From: Azospirillum brasilense | GTDB lineage: Bacteria; Pseudomonadota; Alphaproteobacteria; Azospirillales; Azospirillaceae | Direction: 5' to 3' | Length of the DNA stretch: 64,000 bases | NCBI RefSeq assembly: GCF_007827795.1 | Contig: NZ_VITI01000013.1 | Location: forward strand, 1-64,000 | Part shown: positions 35,105 through 46,854 of the stretch, one piece after another | Layout of the letters: each line of letters begins with the position of its first letter | How positions within the stretch are numbered: position 1 is the first letter of the stretch | Program-made: the position numbers and the translations under genes | Notes under the pieces: model-generated | The model's input: only the letters and a program-made list of their open reading frames with translations | Told to the model about the DNA's origin: nothing | Database searches by the model: none

Positions 35105-35956
35105 TCAGTCCGCCAGCAGCGCCGCCGCATGGTGGCGCAGATGGTCGTCGATGAAACTGGCGATGAAGAAATAGCTGTGGTCGTAGCCCGGCTGCATCCG
35201 CAGGGTCAGCGGGTGGCCCGCCGCCTCCGCCGCCCGCTGCAGGTTTTCCGGCTTCAGCTGCTTCTCCAGGAAGCTGTCGGCGTCGCCCTGGTCCACCAGG
35301 ATCGGCAGCTTCTCCGTGGCGCGGCCCAGCAGGGCGCAGCTGTCCCACTCCAGCCACGCCGCGTAGTCGGTGCCGAAGAAGCGCTCGAACGCCTTCTCGC
35401 CCCAGGGCACGCTCGCCGGATTGCCGATCGGCGCGAAGGCCGACACGGCGCGGTAGCGGCCCGGATGGCGCAACGCGCAGACCAGCGCGCCGTGCCCGCC
35501 CATGGAATGGCCGGAGATGGAGCGCCGGTCGGTCACCGGCAGTTCCGCCTCGACCAGTTCCGGCAACTCCCGCACCACATAGTCGTGCATGCGGTAGTGC
35601 TTGGCCCACGGCTCCCGCGTCGCGTTGACGTAGAAGCCGGCACCCAGCCCGAAGTCCCAGGCGCCGTCCGGGTCACCGGGCACGTCGGGGCCGCGCGGGC
35701 TGGTGTCCGGCGCGACGATGGCGATGCCGAGTTCCGCCGCCATCCGCATGGCGCCGGCCTTCTGCATGAAGTTCTCGTCCGTGCAGGTCAGGCCGGACAG
35801 CCAGTAGAACACCGGCACCTTGCCTGATTCGGCCTGCGGCGGCAGATAGACGGCGAACACCATGTCGCAGTCCAGCACCGCGGAGCGGTGCCGGAAGCGC
35901 TTGTGCCAGCCGCCGAAGCAGCGGTTCGCCGCGATCTGGGTCAGTTGCGAATCCAT
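35105..35956 (-). CDS. fghA: S-formylglutathione hydrolase
   Basis: This serine esterase hydrolyses S-formylglutathione to formate and glutathione, the second step of formaldehyde detoxification. The 283-aa alpha/beta hydrolase has the nucleophile elbow [12 protein letters not shown] (Ser151), the acid in [11 protein letters not shown] and the catalytic histidine in GYDHSYFF (His260). [18 protein letters not shown] is the family signature near residue 55. The start ATG is 7 bp after the frmA stop, so the two genes form a tight operon. Confidence 0.95.
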   Translation of the reverse strand: MDSQLTQIAANRCFGGWHKRFRHRSAVLDCDMVFAVYLPPQAESGKVPVFYWLSGLTCTDENFMQKAGAMRMAAELGIAIVAPDTSPRGPDVPGDPDGAWDFGLGAGFYVNATREPWAKHYRMHDYVVRELPELVEAELPVTDRRSISGHSMGGHGALVCALRHPGRYRAVSAFAPIGNPASVPWGEKAFERFFGTDYAAWLEWDSCALLGRATEKLPILVDQGDADSFLEKQLKPENLQRAAEAAGHPLTLRMQPGYDHSYFFIASFIDDHLRHHAAALLAD

Positions 35957-35963
35957 CCGGTCC

Positions 35964-38168
<2,205 letters not shown>

Positions 38169-38333
38169 TTAGAGAGTTTTCATCGTCCTTTATCCTGATG
38201 CGGCAAGCTGCCACATCAAATGCAACGTGGAGAAGTGATCGCCGTCACAGGCTTCCGCCTTTCGTTGTTGCTAATTTTTATGTTGCGGCCGCAAGACGCG
38301 AAAACACAGCGGCACTCAATCGGGGGTCAGAAA

Positions 38334-39959
38334 ATGGCGATCATTTCAGGAACATTGGAAGCCGATTATTTGGAGGGAACACTGGACAATGATTTGATCA
38401 GCGGAGAAGAAGGCGGCGACGTGCTGATCGGAGGTGATGGTGAGGACGGAATCTATGGTGGCGAAGGGAGCGACACACTAACCGGTGACAATGGTGCCGA
38501 CTTTCTCAGAGGCGACCAAGGGAATGACGTTCTGAATGGGGGAAGTGGCGACGACACCCTGTTTGGCGGAGAAGGCAATGACATTCTGGACGGGGGCGAT
38601 GGCGATGACAATCTGATTGGTGAAGAAGGTAACGATACGCTTTTCGGCGGCGCCGGCGCGGATTTTATACATGGCGGGGAAGGAGACGACACACTCTACG
38701 TTGATAGCTTTGATTATTTCTTTGCCGGAGGCGACGGGCACGACACCGTAATCGTATTGGGAAATGAAGGGATTACACTCAACCTTCACCTCGCGAATTT
38801 CGAAGTCGCCTATGGCAGCGGCGGCAATGACTCGATCAACGCCGACTATGGATCGGAAAATGTCGTCATTAACGGAGGGGGCGGCAACGACACGATTTGC
38901 GGCGGCTCTGCAAACGACACCTTGTCCGGCGACGACGGAGACGATCACCTGCAGGGCGGCTCCGGCGACGACTCGCTTTCCGGTGGCGCTGGAAACGACA
39001 CGTTGCAGGCCGACGCGGGTGACGACTGGCTTGCTGGTGGAGAGGGGGACGATCTCCTGGAAGGTGGCATGGGCAACGACACCCTGATCGGTGGGGAGGG
39101 GGCCGACACGCTCTTGGGTGAAATGGGCGATGACTGTTTCTACATCAGCGGAAACGCGGCTGTCGTCATCGGCGGATCGGGGTTCGACACCGTCGTTATT
39201 CAACAAGACGACCCACGATACATCGACCTCGGCGCGTGGCAGGTTGAGCGCGTCTATGGCGGTGGTGGCGACGACGTGTTCGACGCCCACAATGTCTATA
39301 GCGCGACCGAGATCAACGGCGGCGCCGGGAATGACACGTTCGTGGGCGGGTTTGGAAGCGATGCGCTTGATGGCGGGGCCGGCATCGACACTGTGAGTTA
39401 CAGCAGCAATCCGATGTGGTCGGGAGTGACCGTGAACCTTGCCACCGGAACCGGAAGCGGAGGTTATGCCGATGGCGATACGTTCAACGATATTGAGAAC
39501 GTCATCGGAAGCAATCAAAGTGACACTCTGATTGGCAACGCCGCAGCGAACCGACTGAGCGGTGGGGACGAGACCGACTTTCTGTATGGTGGAGATGGTG
39601 ACGACACTCTCATCGGGGGGCTGAACCCCGATCGGCTGAATGGCGGCGCTGGCGCCGACGCTTTCCGCCTGAGCATCGACCCCTGGTCAGGCGACACCAT
39701 CGAGGATTTCCAGAGCGGAGAGGATCGCATCGAACTGGAAGCATCGACCTTTGGTCTTCCGGTTGGCACGCTGGATGCGAACATGTTCGCGCTGGACATG
39801 CCGGCCGATGCCGACGACCGCCTCATTTTCGATACGATGTTCCGTACCCTGTATTACGACGCTGACGGCATCGGCTCGGGCGCAGCGATCCAGATCGCCC
39901 GGTTCTACGTGGATACGCTGTCGGCCTCGGACATCGTAATCGTACCCTACGGCTCATAG
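38334..39959 (+). CDS. RTX calcium-binding protein (type I secretion substrate)
   Basis: The 541-aa product consists mostly of RTX nonapeptide repeats of GGxGxDxLx form, which fold into calcium-filled beta-rolls. Dense blocks lie at about 20-115, 180-275 and 425-450. A non-repetitive segment around 120-175 and 285-330 separates them. The last 100 residues (ADAFRL... TIEDFQSGEDRIEL... FYVDTL) resemble the C-terminal signal of type I secreted proteins. There is no catalytic domain, so it may be an adhesin or surface/matrix protein. The ATG at 38334 follows GGGGGTCAG. No exporter genes adjoin it. GC and codon use are lower than in neighbours, suggesting separate ancestry. Confidence 0.9.
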   Translation: MAIISGTLEADYLEGTLDNDLISGEEGGDVLIGGDGEDGIYGGEGSDTLTGDNGADFLRGDQGNDVLNGGSGDDTLFGGEGNDILDGGDGDDNLIGEEGNDTLFGGAGADFIHGGEGDDTLYVDSFDYFFAGGDGHDTVIVLGNEGITLNLHLANFEVAYGSGGNDSINADYGSENVVINGGGGNDTICGGSANDTLSGDDGDDHLQGGSGDDSLSGGAGNDTLQADAGDDWLAGGEGDDLLEGGMGNDTLIGGEGADTLLGEMGDDCFYISGNAAVVIGGSGFDTVVIQQDDPRYIDLGAWQVERVYGGGGDDVFDAHNVYSATEINGGAGNDTFVGGFGSDALDGGAGIDTVSYSSNPMWSGVTVNLATGTGSGGYADGDTFNDIENVIGSNQSDTLIGNAAANRLSGGDETDFLYGGDGDDTLIGGLNPDRLNGGAGADAFRLSIDPWSGDTIEDFQSGEDRIELEASTFGLPVGTLDANMFALDMPADADDRLIFDTMFRTLYYDADGIGSGAAIQIARFYVDTLSASDIVIVPYGS

Positions 39960-39981
39960 CGTTTCCGGCCTGTGAAACCGA

Positions 39982-40018
39982 TGAGCCGCCCCTTCGGTGG
40001 CTCACCGGCTTCTTTATT
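39982..40018 (+). terminator. Rho-independent terminator of the RTX gene
   Basis: TGAGCCGCC and GGTGGCTCA form a 9-bp stem (one G-T pair) with a CCTTC loop, followed by a pyrimidine-rich CCGGCTTCTTTATT. It lies 22 bp past the RTX stop, in front of the convergent transporter gene. Confidence 0.6.
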
Positions 40019-40028
40019 CACACTCCGC

Positions 40029-41264
40029 TCAGCAGGCGGTTGGACGTGGCGTGCGCTCGACCACCAGGCCGAAGTACGGGCGCAGGGCGGTGCCCAGGTA
40101 ATTGCCGGCCAGCGCCGCGACGATCCACACCCAGCCGTGCAGGCTGCCCGACGCGATCCCGCTGAAATAGGCACCGATGTTGCAGCCGTAGGCGAGGCGC
40201 GAGCCGTAGCCGAGCAGAAGCCCGCCGACCACCGCCGCCACCAGCGACCGCAGCGGCAGCTTCCACACCGGGGCGAACTTGCCGGCCAGCCCGGCGGCGA
40301 GCAGCGCGCCCAGGATGATGCCGAAATCCATCACCGAGGTGACGTCGGCCAGCACGTTGTCCTGCAACGCCCTGGCTTGGGCCGGCGCCTGCCAGAAGGG
40401 CCAGGAGGCGACGTCCACGCCCAGCGCGGCCAGCCCCTTGCTGCCCCACAGCGCGAAGGCCGAGGTGATGCCCCACGGACGCCCGGCCAGCGCCAGCGTC
40501 GCGAAGTTCAGCACCGCCAGCGCCACCGCGCCCCAGACCAGCGGCCAGGGTCCGCGCAGGAAACGCCGCAGCCCCTCCGTCTTCGCCGGGGCGCCCTCGA
40601 TCAGGCGGCCGTGGCGCCGCTTCTCCAGCGCGAGGGTGCCGGCATAGACCGCGGCGAAGATGGCGAGGTTGACCGCCAGCGCCACCGGCCATCCCCAGGC
40701 TGCGACCACCGACACCGGTGCGGCGGTCCATTGCCCCTGCCACCAGGGCAGGTGATAGGCGCCCAGCACCGAGCCGACGATGAAGAAGGCCAGCGTCACG
40801 ACCATCCGCGTGCTGCCGCCGCCCACCGTGAACAGCGTGCCCGAGGCGCAGCCGCCGCCCAACTGCATGCCGATGCCGAACAGGAAGGCGCCGGCCACCA
40901 CCGACAGGCCGACCGGCGACACCAGCCCCTTCACCGGCGTGCCGAACAGCGTCCCCGCCGCCAGCACCGGAAAGAACAGCGCGCAGGCCACGGCGAGCAT
41001 GACCATCTGCGCCCGCAGCCCCGCCCCGCGCCGGTCCGCGATGAAGACGCGGAATGCGGAGGTGAAGCCGAACAGCGCGTGGTACAGCACGAGGCCCATC
41101 GCGCCACCCACCAGATAGAGCGCCGCCTGCCGCCCCGACACGGCGTCGCCGATCCACAGGCCGCCGCCCACCAGGGCGAGCAGCGCCACGGCGACCACCC
41201 GCCAATCGATGCCCGGCAGAAGCGTGGCCGAACCCGCCGCCCGGCCCAGAGTCGTGTCCGTCAT
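40029..41264 (-). CDS. YeeE/YedE family sulfur-compound transporter
   Basis: The 411-aa inner-membrane protein has about ten helices in two homologous halves. Each half holds one conserved cysteine motif: QLGGGCASGTLF (Cys139) and LAYGCNIGAYFSG near the C-terminal third. In the characterised relative TsuA, such cysteines pass thiosulfate across the membrane by transient S-S hydrogen-bonded contacts, so thiosulfate or sulfite-type uptake is likely. The ATG at 41264 (MTDTTLGRAA) follows the usual family start. A TusA protein is often fused to or encoded beside YeeE, but here the TusA-like gene lies 37 kb away. Confidence 0.9.
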   Translation of the reverse strand: MTDTTLGRAAGSATLLPGIDWRVVAVALLALVGGGLWIGDAVSGRQAALYLVGGAMGLVLYHALFGFTSAFRVFIADRRGAGLRAQMVMLAVACALFFPVLAAGTLFGTPVKGLVSPVGLSVVAGAFLFGIGMQLGGGCASGTLFTVGGGSTRMVVTLAFFIVGSVLGAYHLPWWQGQWTAAPVSVVAAWGWPVALAVNLAIFAAVYAGTLALEKRRHGRLIEGAPAKTEGLRRFLRGPWPLVWGAVALAVLNFATLALAGRPWGITSAFALWGSKGLAALGVDVASWPFWQAPAQARALQDNVLADVTSVMDFGIILGALLAAGLAGKFAPVWKLPLRSLVAAVVGGLLLGYGSRLAYGCNIGAYFSGIASGSLHGWVWIVAALAGNYLGTALRPYFGLVVERTPRPTAC

Positions 41265-41392
41265 CCCGACACTCCAAAACACTGAAATAATTTGTTGATA
41301 AAGGCGATTGCCTGATTGGTTTCAGTAGATAATGGGAGGATTTCCACAGGAAAGGCCATTCTGCGCATCCCTGTCCTGCGCGGGATTTCCCA

Positions 41393-42640
41393 TCAGCCAT
41401 CAGGAAAGAGGCGCCGCGCCAGCCGGCCGAGCGTCAGGCTCTGCACGATGATGGTGAAGGCGACCACGGCGTAGCAGGCGACCAGCAGCAGGTCGCGGTG
41501 CGGGTTGTCGGGCAGCGACAGGACCAGCGCCACCGCGATGCCGCCGCGCACCCCGCCCCAGGTCAGCACGGCGGTCGCCGCCGCCTTGCGCTGGCTGCGC
41601 AGATGGACGGCGACCACGGGCAGGATGCTGGCCAGCCGGGCCACCAGCGCCAGCAGAGGCGCCATGACCGCCGCGGCCATCACCGGCGCCTGCCAGGACA
41701 GCACCACCGCGGCCTCCAGCCCGACCAGCATGAACAGCACGGCGTTCAGGATCGCGTCCACCATCGACCAGAAGGCCTTCAGGATGAAGCCCGACCGCTC
41801 CGATGAGACATGGTGCTTCGCCGTGTTGCCGATCAGCAGCCCCGCCATCACCACCGCGATGGGTCCGGACAGGCCGAGCCGCTGGGCGAGGCTGTAGGTC
41901 GCCGCCGCCAGGGCGAGGGAGATGGCCAGCTCCACCGCCGGATCGTCCGCCCGGCTTTTCGCCCAGAAGGCCAGGGACCCGGTCGCCAGCCCGAGCAGGC
42001 CGCCGCCGCCCGCCTCCCTCACGATGTCCCAGGCGACGCCCAGAACCGTCACATCGGTGTCGGTCCCGGTGGCCAGCCCGAGCAGAAGGACGAACAGCAC
42101 CACCCCCATGCCGTCGTTGAACAGACTCTCCCCGGCGATGGCGGTGCGCAGCCCCTCCGGCAGCGGCGCCTTGCGCAGCACGGCCAGCACCGCCACCGGG
42201 TCGGTCGGCGCCAGCGCCGCCCCCAGCACCAGACACCACAGCAGCGGCACCGGCTGGCCCATGGCGTCGAAGACCATCCACATGCCGGTGCCCATGACGG
42301 CGGTCGAGATCACGACGCCCAGCGTCGCCAGCAGCGCCACCGACCAGCGCCGCCGCCACAGCGTACCGCTGTCCTGCTCCACCGCCCCGGCGAACAGCAG
42401 GAAGGCCAGGACACCCTCCAGCAGCGCTTCGGGCAGGTGGGTGCTGGTCACCAGACGGTCCTCCCAGACGCGGATGTCGATGGCCGGGACCAGGGTCCCA
42501 ACCACCGCGGTCGCGAAGGCGAAGCCGAAGGCCAGAAGGAACACCCCCGCCGTCGCCGGCAGGCCGAGCAGGCCGCGGCTGGCGAAGCTGAACAGCGCCG
42601 CCAGCGTCAGCAGGATGGACAGCAGCTCGAACGTGCCCAT
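41393..42640 (-). CDS. CPA1-family sodium/proton antiporter
   Basis: The 415-aa membrane protein is of the NhaP/CPA1 type with about 12 helices. The family signatures are VLGAALAPTDPVAVLAVLRKAPLPEGLRTAIAGESLFNDGMGVVLF, which contains the transport-site ND pair, and LTWGGVRGGIAVALVLSLP. It exchanges cytoplasmic Na+ or K+ for protons. There is no C-terminal regulatory domain. The ATG at 42640 is preceded by GGAGGTTC. It is downstream of the MBL-fold gene on the same strand (62-bp gap), with no evident functional link. Confidence 0.92.
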   Translation of the reverse strand: MGTFELLSILLTLAALFSFASRGLLGLPATAGVFLLAFGFAFATAVVGTLVPAIDIRVWEDRLVTSTHLPEALLEGVLAFLLFAGAVEQDSGTLWRRRWSVALLATLGVVISTAVMGTGMWMVFDAMGQPVPLLWCLVLGAALAPTDPVAVLAVLRKAPLPEGLRTAIAGESLFNDGMGVVLFVLLLGLATGTDTDVTVLGVAWDIVREAGGGGLLGLATGSLAFWAKSRADDPAVELAISLALAAATYSLAQRLGLSGPIAVVMAGLLIGNTAKHHVSSERSGFILKAFWSMVDAILNAVLFMLVGLEAAVVLSWQAPVMAAAVMAPLLALVARLASILPVVAVHLRSQRKAAATAVLTWGGVRGGIAVALVLSLPDNPHRDLLLVACYAVVAFTIIVQSLTLGRLARRLFPDG

Positions 42641-42702
42641 GAACCTCCGTCGGCAAAGGGACAAGCCATGCCAACAGGGCGTCCGCCGCGATCCTCTCGC
42701 GC

Positions 42703-43842
42703 TCAGTCCTCCGGAGCGTCCAGACCCTCCAGGATTGCCGGGGCGAAGGCGGCCCGCCAGCCCTCCCGGTGCCGGATGTCGCCGAAGGCGGGCAGCACCA
42801 GCTCCGCCCCCGTCGCGGCCACCAGCGCCGTCAACTGGCGCAGCGAGGGGTGGACGTTCCAGCGCAGGTATCGCGCGCGCCCCGCATCGACCAGGGTGCG
42901 CGACGGTGTGCCCGCGGCAAGGTAGCCGGTGAAGACGATGTCCGGCCCGCCCGCCTCCGTCCTGCTTGGCCCGGCCCAGCGCTCCACCAGTTCGGCGGCG
43001 GTGCCACTGGTGGCGTTGGGACCGGCGGCGAAGGTCACGTCGCGCGGGTCGCCCGGCGCCTTGGCGCGGTCGAGCAGCCGGCGCAGGCGCTCCTCCGCGC
43101 CGGGACGCAGGGCGGTGTCGGCCTCCGCCAGCAGATGGGCGATGGCGGCGCGGTGGGCGTCGTCGATGGCCGGGACGACGCCATGGTCCATCGCCCACAG
43201 GGCCATTTCCGGCCCGCGCCCGTCCGCCGCCACCGGGAACAGCGCGCCGCCCGCGTGCAGGAAGGGCTCCAGCGCGGCCAGCCGCTCCGCCTGCGGGGTG
43301 TCGTCCAGCCCGTAGGAGGCGTCGAGGATCACCCGCCGCGCCGGCGGCGGCGGGTCGAAGGGGAACAGGGCCGATTCGTCGGAATGGTCGCCCATGTAGA
43401 GCAGCCCGCCGTCCTGCGTGCCCAGGTGGATCCACACCCCGCCCGGCGCGTGGCCGGACCGCCCGGTGGTCACCGGCACGCCCTGGATCTCCACCGTCCC
43501 GCGGACCGGCAAGGGATGCGCCGCGACGGTGGGCGGCAGGAATCGGGCGGCGAGCGGCGTGGCGTAGACCGGCGGGCTGCCGACCCGGTGGCGCAGGCCG
43601 AGGGCGCCGGCATGGTCGCCGTGGGTGTGGGTGATCAGGATGGCGTCCACCCGCCCCGCCCCGCTCAACGGCGGCAGGCGCCCGGCGTCCGGCCCCTCGC
43701 CCAGGTCGAGCAGCAGCCGCGCCCCGCCGACCATCGCCAGGAAGCAGGCCGGTCCCTTGTCGCCCAGACCCGACAGGGCGCGCAGCCGGACCTTGCCCCC
43801 GCGCCCCGTCATCGCCCCCGTCATAGCAGCGTCACTTGACAT
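42703..43842 (-). CDS. MBL-fold metallo-hydrolase
   Basis: The 379-aa product has a metallo-beta-lactamase domain with the dinuclear zinc motif ILITHTHGDHAGALGL. The further ligands lie in TGRSGHAPGG and LYMGDHSDES. The C-terminal half (about 245-375) has an arrangement reminiscent of RNA-processing MBL proteins (beta-CASP-like: VFTGYLAAGTPSRTLVDAG and RYLRWNVHPSLRQL), though the substrate is not clear. I chose the ATG at 43842 after a GGGGGC stretch. It is divergent from the ABC ATPase gene (65 bp between starts). Confidence 0.85.
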   Translation of the reverse strand: MSSDAAMTGAMTGRGGKVRLRALSGLGDKGPACFLAMVGGARLLLDLGEGPDAGRLPPLSGAGRVDAILITHTHGDHAGALGLRHRVGSPPVYATPLAARFLPPTVAAHPLPVRGTVEIQGVPVTTGRSGHAPGGVWIHLGTQDGGLLYMGDHSDESALFPFDPPPPARRVILDASYGLDDTPQAERLAALEPFLHAGGALFPVAADGRGPEMALWAMDHGVVPAIDDAHRAAIAHLLAEADTALRPGAEERLRRLLDRAKAPGDPRDVTFAAGPNATSGTAAELVERWAGPSRTEAGGPDIVFTGYLAAGTPSRTLVDAGRARYLRWNVHPSLRQLTALVAATGAELVLPAFGDIRHREGWRAAFAPAILEGLDAPED

Positions 43843-43907
43843 CACGCCCCCGTTCCGCACTGTGCCTATCCCTCGCTGCCTTCCTGAATAGCGCGACTTC
43901 CGGTGCC

Positions 43908-44990
43908 ATGACCATCCAGACTCCCGCACTTCTGATCGACGACGCCTCCCGCCACTATGCCGGGACGCCCGCCCCCGCGGTGGACGGCGTGACCATCGAC
44001 GTGGCGGCGGGGGAGTTCCTCGCCCTGCTCGGCCCGTCGGGTTGCGGGAAAAGCACGCTGCTGCGCATGGTCGCCGGCTTCGAGCGGCTGGACGGCGGGC
44101 GCATCACGGTCGGCGGGCGCACCCTGTCCGGCCCCGGCACCCACGTCCCCCCGGAGGAGCGGCGGATCGGCCTCGTCTTCCAGTCCTACGCGCTGTGGCC
44201 GCACATGACGGTGGCCGGCAACGTCGCCTACCCGCTGGAGACTGCCCGCGTTCCCCGCGCGGAGCGGGAGCAGCGGGTGCGCTCCGCGCTCGACACGGTG
44301 GGGCTGTCGGGCTTCGACGCCCGCCACCCCGCCGAGCTGTCGGGCGGCCAGCGGCAGCGCGTGGCGCTGGCCCGCTGCCTCGTGATGAGCCCGGAGCTGG
44401 TGCTGCTGGACGAGCCGCTCGCCAACCTCGACGTGCATCTGCGCGCGGCGATGGAGGAGGAGTTCGCCGACTTCCACGCCAAGACCGGCGCCACCATGGT
44501 CTACGTCACCCACGATCAGGCCGAGGCGATGGCGCTGGCGACGCGCATCGCGGTGCTCGACCACGGGCGGCTCGCCCAGGTGGCGGCGCCCCGCACGCTC
44601 TACCGGGAACCGGCGACGCGCATGGTCGCCGGCTTCGTCGGCCAGGGCGCGGTGGTGGACGGTGTGGTGGCGGGTCCGGTCGCGGACGGCCGGGCGCGGG
44701 TGCGCCTGTTCGGGGCGGAGGCGCTCGTCCGCTGCCGCCCCGGCCAGCCGGCGGGGCCGGCGCTGGTCTGTTTGCGGCCCGAGGATCTGGAGCCGGCCCC
44801 GGACGGCCCCATCGCCGCGACCGTGGTGCGCGCCGCCTACAAGGGCGGCTTCGTGCTGGTGGAGGTCGAACCCCAGGCGGCACCGGGCGTGCGCCTGCTG
44901 CTGCGGGTGTCCGGCGACGCGCAGGTCGCGCCGGGCGAAGCGCTGCGCCTCGCGGTGCGCGATGGCTGGGTGGTGCCGGAGGGGGTGTGA
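43908..44990 (+). CDS. ABC transporter ATP-binding protein (Fe3+/FbpC type)
   Basis: The 360-aa ATPase has Walker A LLGPSGCGKSTLL, the Q-loop VFQSYALWPHMTV, the ABC signature ELSGGQRQRVALARCL, Walker B LVLLDEPLANLDVH and the H-loop VTHDQAEAM. A C-terminal TOBE-type domain (about 245-355) follows. This class energises iron, polyamine or phosphonate importers. It is encoded opposite to the permease and binding-protein genes, with their 3' ends facing each other, which is unusual for one transporter. The ATG at 43908 starts MTIQTPALLIDD. Confidence 0.92.
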   Translation: MTIQTPALLIDDASRHYAGTPAPAVDGVTIDVAAGEFLALLGPSGCGKSTLLRMVAGFERLDGGRITVGGRTLSGPGTHVPPEERRIGLVFQSYALWPHMTVAGNVAYPLETARVPRAEREQRVRSALDTVGLSGFDARHPAELSGGQRQRVALARCLVMSPELVLLDEPLANLDVHLRAAMEEEFADFHAKTGATMVYVTHDQAEAMALATRIAVLDHGRLAQVAAPRTLYREPATRMVAGFVGQGAVVDGVVAGPVADGRARVRLFGAEALVRCRPGQPAGPALVCLRPEDLEPAPDGPIAATVVRAAYKGGFVLVEVEPQAAPGVRLLLRVSGDAQVAPGEALRLAVRDGWVVPEGV

Positions 44991-45006
44991 GGGAGTTCGG
45001 GAACCG

Positions 45007-45093
45007 GGCCCCCACCCAACCCTCCCCCGCTCTCGCAGGGGAGGGCTTCATCTCCTCCGCTCGCGAAGCGGGGGGAGGTCGGGAGGGGGGCCC
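45007..45093. repeat. GC-rich palindromic intergenic repeat, family B, copy 2
   Basis: CCCTCCCCCGCTCTCGCAGGG with its flanking GGAGGG faces a partly symmetrical CTCCTCCGCTCGCGAAGCGGGGGGAGG. The copy resembles that at 15246-15358. It fills the 117-bp gap between convergent ABC genes and may help end both transcripts. Confidence 0.7.
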
Positions 45094-45107
45094 GTCTCAG
45101 GAACGTC

Positions 45108-46835
45108 TCACCCCCGCCAGGGAATGATCCCCGCCGGCAACCGCCGGCCCAGCCAGCCGACCGCCAGCAGCACCGTCACCACCACCGCGATGGTCACCAC
45201 GCTCAGCGCCGCGGCGAGCGTCGGGCTGCCGCCCTCCTCCAGCGCGTAGACGACGACGCCCAGCGTCTCCCGCCCCTGCGACCACAGCAGGATCGACACG
45301 GTCAGTTCGTTGAAGGCCGTCAGGAACACCAGCACCCCGCCCGCCGCCGCCGCCGGCGCCACCAGCGGCGCCACGATGGTGCGCAGGCGGCGCAGCGGTC
45401 CGGCGCCGCAGGCGCGCGCCGCCTCCTCCATCGCCGGGTCCAGCGCGGCGCAGGCGGCCTGGGCTGGGCGCAAGGCCAGCGACAGGAAGCGCGCCAGATA
45501 GGCCGCCAGGATGATCCCCAGCGTACCGTAGAGGCTGACGCCCAGCAGCGGCAGCGGCTTCAGGAAGACCAGGATGCAGCCGATGGCCAACACCACGCCG
45601 GGCACCGCGTGCGGCAGCTCGATCAGCACACCGACGGCGCGGACCAGCCGCCCGCCCCGCCCCGGCCCGGCCATCGCGTGGGCCAGCGGGATCGCCAGCA
45701 GGATCAGCAGCAGCGCCGCCACCCCCGACAGGACGAACGAGTTGGTGAAGGCCCGCCCCACCTGATCGAGCCCCAGCACCGTCGCGTAGTGCGCCAGCGT
45801 CGCCGTCTCCGGCCCCAGCGGCAGGCCGTAGACGCGGATCAGGCTGGTCGAGGCCAGCGCCGCCAGCGGCGCCGCCAGGATCAGCGCCACCACGGTCCAG
45901 CAGAGGATTTCCAGCGGCCGCCGCGCCCGGCCCAGCCGCAGCACCGCCGCGGGCGCCGAACCGCCGATCACCCGCGCGTCCACCCGCGCTTGAAGGGCCA
46001 TCTGCGCGGCGATGCCGACGCAGGCGATGGCGCCGATCAGCACGGCCAGCACCGCCACCTCCGGCAGGACGGACGGCCCGAAGCCCGCCAGCCGCCGGTA
46101 GATCAGCGTCGGCAGCACCGGAATTCCCGCAGGGATGCCGAGCAGAGCCGGAACCCCGAAATTGCCCAGCGCCGCAACGAAGGACAAGGCCAGCCCGGCG
46201 GCCAGCCCCGGCAGGCTGAGCGGCAGGACGATGGTGCGCAGCACCCGCCCGCGCCGGGCGCCCGCCGCCTGCGCCGCCTCGACCAGATCGCGCGGCACGG
46301 CGCGCAGAGCGGCGCGCAGCGCCAGGAAGACCAGCGGCGCGTGCTCGATCCCCATCACTAGGATCATCCCGGCGGAGGAATAGACGGGATTCGGCGTTCC
46401 CGGCGCCGGAGCGAGGCCCAGCGGCTTCAGCAGCGGGCTGCCCGACCCGGCGAGGTGAATCCACGACAGGGCGACGATCTGCGCCGGAATCATCAGCGGC
46501 AGGATCAGGCAGAAGGCCAGCGCCGTCTTGCCCCTGAGGTCGGTCATGCCGCAGAGCAGCGCGAAGGGCACGCCCAGCGTCGCCGCCACGACCGTGGCCC
46601 CCGCCGCGATGGCGACGCTGTTCCCGGTGGCGCGCCACGTCATCTTGGAGGTCAGCACGCGGGTCAGCGCCGTCAGGTCGCCCGCCGCCATCGGCCCGGC
46701 GACCTCCCACACCAGCCGCAGGATCGGCAGCAGGACGATCAGCCCGGCCAGCGCGAACAGCAGCGGCGCCCCGGAAACGGAAAAACGACCGGCGGCACGG
46801 AAAGGCCGCCGGTCGCTGAAAGTGGCAAGACTCAT
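45108..46835 (-). CDS. ABC transporter permease (duplicated, FbpB type)
   Basis: The 575-aa membrane protein has two homologous halves with about 12 helices in total, as in FbpB-type iron(III) permeases. Each half carries an EAA loop: EAAQAAGARRGRVLRTIVLPLSLPGL (about 193-220) and EEAARACGAGPLRRLRTIVAPLV (about 470-492). The ATG at 46835 (MSLATFSDRRPF) is chosen; an in-frame TTG two codons earlier is possible. It lies 19 bp downstream of the binding-protein gene on the same strand. Confidence 0.92.
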   Translation of the reverse strand: MSLATFSDRRPFRAAGRFSVSGAPLLFALAGLIVLLPILRLVWEVAGPMAAGDLTALTRVLTSKMTWRATGNSVAIAAGATVVAATLGVPFALLCGMTDLRGKTALAFCLILPLMIPAQIVALSWIHLAGSGSPLLKPLGLAPAPGTPNPVYSSAGMILVMGIEHAPLVFLALRAALRAVPRDLVEAAQAAGARRGRVLRTIVLPLSLPGLAAGLALSFVAALGNFGVPALLGIPAGIPVLPTLIYRRLAGFGPSVLPEVAVLAVLIGAIACVGIAAQMALQARVDARVIGGSAPAAVLRLGRARRPLEILCWTVVALILAAPLAALASTSLIRVYGLPLGPETATLAHYATVLGLDQVGRAFTNSFVLSGVAALLLILLAIPLAHAMAGPGRGGRLVRAVGVLIELPHAVPGVVLAIGCILVFLKPLPLLGVSLYGTLGIILAAYLARFLSLALRPAQAACAALDPAMEEAARACGAGPLRRLRTIVAPLVAPAAAAGGVLVFLTAFNELTVSILLWSQGRETLGVVVYALEEGGSPTLAAALSVVTIAVVVTVLLAVGWLGRRLPAGIIPWRG

Positions 46836-46854
46836 TATCAACCGCCGGATGGGC

